This document shows positions 61,578 to 64,000 of a DNA stretch of 64,000 nt, in pieces (the stretch's first letter is position 1; each line of letters starts with the position of its first letter). The stretch lies in NCBI GenBank assembly GCA_009869945.1, contig WIXG01000377.1, positions 1 through 64,000 on the forward strand, written 5' to 3'. The notes under the pieces are model-generated. The model worked only from the letters and a program-made list of their open reading frames with translations. It was not told the origin of the DNA and made no database searches. Position numbers and translations under genes: made by a program. The DNA comes from Mesaphorura yosii. Taxonomy: Eukaryota > Arthropoda > Collembola > Poduromorpha > Tullbergiidae.

Positions 61578-64000
61578 ATGGGGACAGGTGAGAAAAAGAG
61601 AGTGCCGTGGCCAAAGGGTGGTTCTTGTTTTTCGCATTATCATTAAGAGCTTGCACAACTAAACTTTTCCAAATATATTTTGCTGCAAGACATTAAAACT
61701 TCATTTCAATTTCTGTAGGAGACAGACTGCTTGACATCCCTTGTAAAGTTTGCGGTGACAGAAGTTCAGGAAAACATTATGGCATCTATTCTTGTGACGG
61801 TAAGTCGATTGAGAGTGATGCGTATGATAAATCAAAGTATCATTACAGATAATTAGTATCTGGAAAAATCAGGATATGACCCCAAAATCATAAGCCGTGA
61901 CTACTCTGTTCAGGTTGTTCAGGTTTTTTCAAGCGAAGCATTCATCGTAATCGCATTTACACCTGCAAGGCGCAGGGCGATCTGAAGGGACGCTGTCCAA
62001 TTGACAAAACGCACCGGAATCAGTGCCGTGCTTGTCGTCTGAGAAAATGCTTCGATGCATCCATGAACAAAGATGGTAAGTTTTTATGTTGCATGACTTT
62101 ATGACAATTTGTGAATACATTCCTTGAAAATCTTGGACCAAAAATGCGCAATTCAAAAACACGAAAGGCAAGGGAATTGAGTGTAGAAACATTATCGTAA
62201 ATGTTCATGAGAACCATAACACTTGGCTCGAGACGTAGTCCATTACTTTGCAGTAATTTTGCGTCAAGCGCATGCTGTAGTTTAATTACATCCAGGCGAG
62301 AGTGAGAAAGTAAAAAAGTTGAAATTGCAAACATGGCAGATGAAATTAGAAGAGTCTCAGACAGAGACATGAAAAGACTCGAAACTCCCACTTTTCCTCG
62401 GCTGCACTTAATTACATCTAATCCGCTTAATTCTATTTGTCTGTTCTTTGCTGCTGCTCGTTTTCTCTTCTAGCTAGGTTTTTTTAAATAACAAATCGCA
62501 TCATTCTGCTCGAATAGGACTTTAGTAGAGTCGTTCCTTAGTCTTGCTTCCCTGCTTCTGACTTCAATAGAACAACGCCTTTTGCTATTGACGTAGTGTT
62601 ACGTTCTTGATCACAGCAAACACATAATCGCTTAAAAGAGACTAAAAGGACGAGTAAAATGTTTCAACGAGGAAGTCTTTTCTTTTATCTTTTTCTTGAG
62701 CCATTTTAATCGGATTTGTGGCTTTGCTTAATAGAGCTTTAGTTTAAAAGACTCATTTGTCACAAAATTGTCAAAAAATCAGCTCAGCACTAAATTAGAA
62801 ACACCGTCTTGACAACATGCAATCACCTATCTACTCTATTAGTTCATATTCTTCATGAAAAAGGAAATAGTAATAGGAATTTCTTTCAGCCGTGCAGCAC
62901 GAACGCGGTCCACGCAAATCTAAACATGGTCACGGCCACGGACATCACGGCAAAATAGATTCGTTGGGAAATCTGTCCTCGATGGCCTCCATCACTTCGA
63001 TCGGGCTCTCCCACAATCCTCACCATCATAACAATCACTTGTCGCATCATCACTCATTGACGTCATTGACGAATCATCACCACCATCAACATCATTCTAC
63101 GCTACTTGGCTCGTCTCATCATTCAGTCGGCGCTGGTAATCATAACCTCAGCAGTCCGGCAAGACCAAGATCAGCTGCCGTATCAGGAGATACCCATATT
63201 AGTACAAGCATTTCAGGCCAGTTTGTTGCTCGATCTCCGTCTGGTGCTCTCACATCATCGTCTTCGTCGTCCTCTGCGTCTTTAAGCTCTTTGTCAGGTG
63301 GGCGCGGACACGGACATGGAAGCAATGGACACAGCGGTAACAACGGCACCGTAAACGCCGGCAGCAATTCAGGGACCGCAGGCGCAAATCACAGCATTAG
63401 TGGAAGCACATCATTGAGTCTCCTGCCTGCAAATTCAGCCACGGCGGCAGCAGCAGCAGCTGCCGCTCACTTGAGTCTCCAGGCAACTGCACAACACCTT
63501 TTCCAATCAGTGGGGCAAAGTGCAGCAGTCAACGGACTTCTTGACTCAACAACCTTGCCGCACTCATTTAGTTCCGTAACGGGCACACAGAATGGTTTAG
63601 TTCCAAATCCGCTCTTGATGCATCACTCTGCTGGGCTTCTCCATATTCTCATGGCTGCTGAGCGATGCCAAGTAAGAATTTAGCCTTTGCCCACTTTGAC
63701 TCGGCAAAAGTGCGTACTCCATTGCTTTGCATCATTAGTTTATGGGTTACTTTATGAATTTGTCAGGAGTTTGTTTGGGGTCCAAGACACACAGATGATG
63801 GTCATCCAATTGTTGGAACAGAACGATTAGTTCCAACTTCGCCTCTCCTCTCGTGGAGTCCTTCATGGGAAACGCTGCAGGTACAAAAACGAATGCATGC
63901 TATAAACATTTGCCCTAACATGGCGCTCGGGACGGAGTAAGAAAATGAACTCAATTTGCAATTCAGGAAACTTCAGCCAGGCTTTTGTTCATGGCAGTCA
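61578..64000 (+). CDS. dsf: Dissatisfaction-type NR2E nuclear receptor, 3' part off the window
   Basis: Exons 61578-61587, 61719-61799, 61914-62075, 62890-63671, 63767-63880 and 63967 onward join in frame. The first coding exon is 10 nt and gives MGTG before [20 protein letters not shown]. Drosophila Dsf, as I recall it, starts almost the same. Both zinc fingers are complete; the P-box region is [31 protein letters not shown] and [13 protein letters not shown] are Dsf-like, whereas Tailless has a shorter second-finger insert. Exon 4 is a large low-complexity hinge with His runs, Ser/Gly runs and nine alanines. The ligand-binding domain begins in the last exons ([27 protein letters not shown]). 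In flies Dsf is a repressor controlling sexual behaviour and neuron identity. The gene continues past 64000. Confidence 0.93.

Overview
The window is nuclear DNA of an invertebrate animal, most likely an arthropod outside the well-studied insects (a crustacean or a basal hexapod such as a springtail would fit). Support: dense intron-rich genes with mostly 60-100 bp GT-AG introns, a U2 snRNA gene, animal-specific genes, and a nuclear receptor whose short first coding exon and DNA-binding domain match arthropod dissatisfaction (dsf). The species cannot be fixed from this sequence. Exon joins were worked out by hand from splice sites, reading frame and family similarity; no alignment was run.

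Layout. 1-119: 3'-truncated U2 snRNA gene (-). 1.3-4.3 kb: membrane receptor with a PDGFR/VEGFR-like extracellular part but no kinase (+). 4.4-10.2 kb: full-length ABCB transporter (-). 10.7-12.4 kb: chromo shadow domain protein (-). 12.9-13.5 kb: intronless RNA-triphosphatase-type phosphatase (-). 14.8-16.6 kb: Trnau1ap/SECp43 (+). 19.2-21.0 kb: wax ester synthase/DGAT-type acyltransferase (+). 21.3-26.9 kb: five small secreted or surface proteins, including a two-domain Kazal inhibitor. 27.2-28.2 kb: SAXO/MAP6-like microtubule protein (+). 29.0-29.8 kb: four-helix LAPTM-like membrane protein (-). 29.8-34.3 kb: gene-poor, with three local repeat clusters. 34.3-36.2 kb: guanine deaminase (+). 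36.4-41.4 kb: nardilysin-like M16 protein without the zinc site (-). 42.0-43.2 kb: UCHL3 with a 12-nt exon (-). 43.8-46.3 kb: UTP6 (-), divergent from SF3A1 (46.8-49.9 kb, +). 50.2-51.5 kb: PIWI-like protein that stops after PAZ (-). 52.3-53.5 kb: ribosomal protein eL19 (+). 53.5-61.6 kb: 8 kb with no supported gene. 61.6-64.0 kb: start of dsf (+), running off the right edge.

Many genes serve RNA metabolism (U2 snRNA and the U2 snRNP protein SF3A1, UTP6, eL19, SECp43, a cap-type phosphatase, a PAZ protein), but they lie on both strands with their own spacing, so this is probably just a gene-dense region. The most interesting theme is family members that keep a binding or scaffold part and lack the catalytic part: a kinase-less growth factor receptor, a zinc-less nardilysin, a PIWI protein without MID/PIWI, a chromo shadow protein without a chromodomain, and a cap-type phosphatase without guanylyltransferase. 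No transposon, virus-derived element or CRISPR array was recognised.
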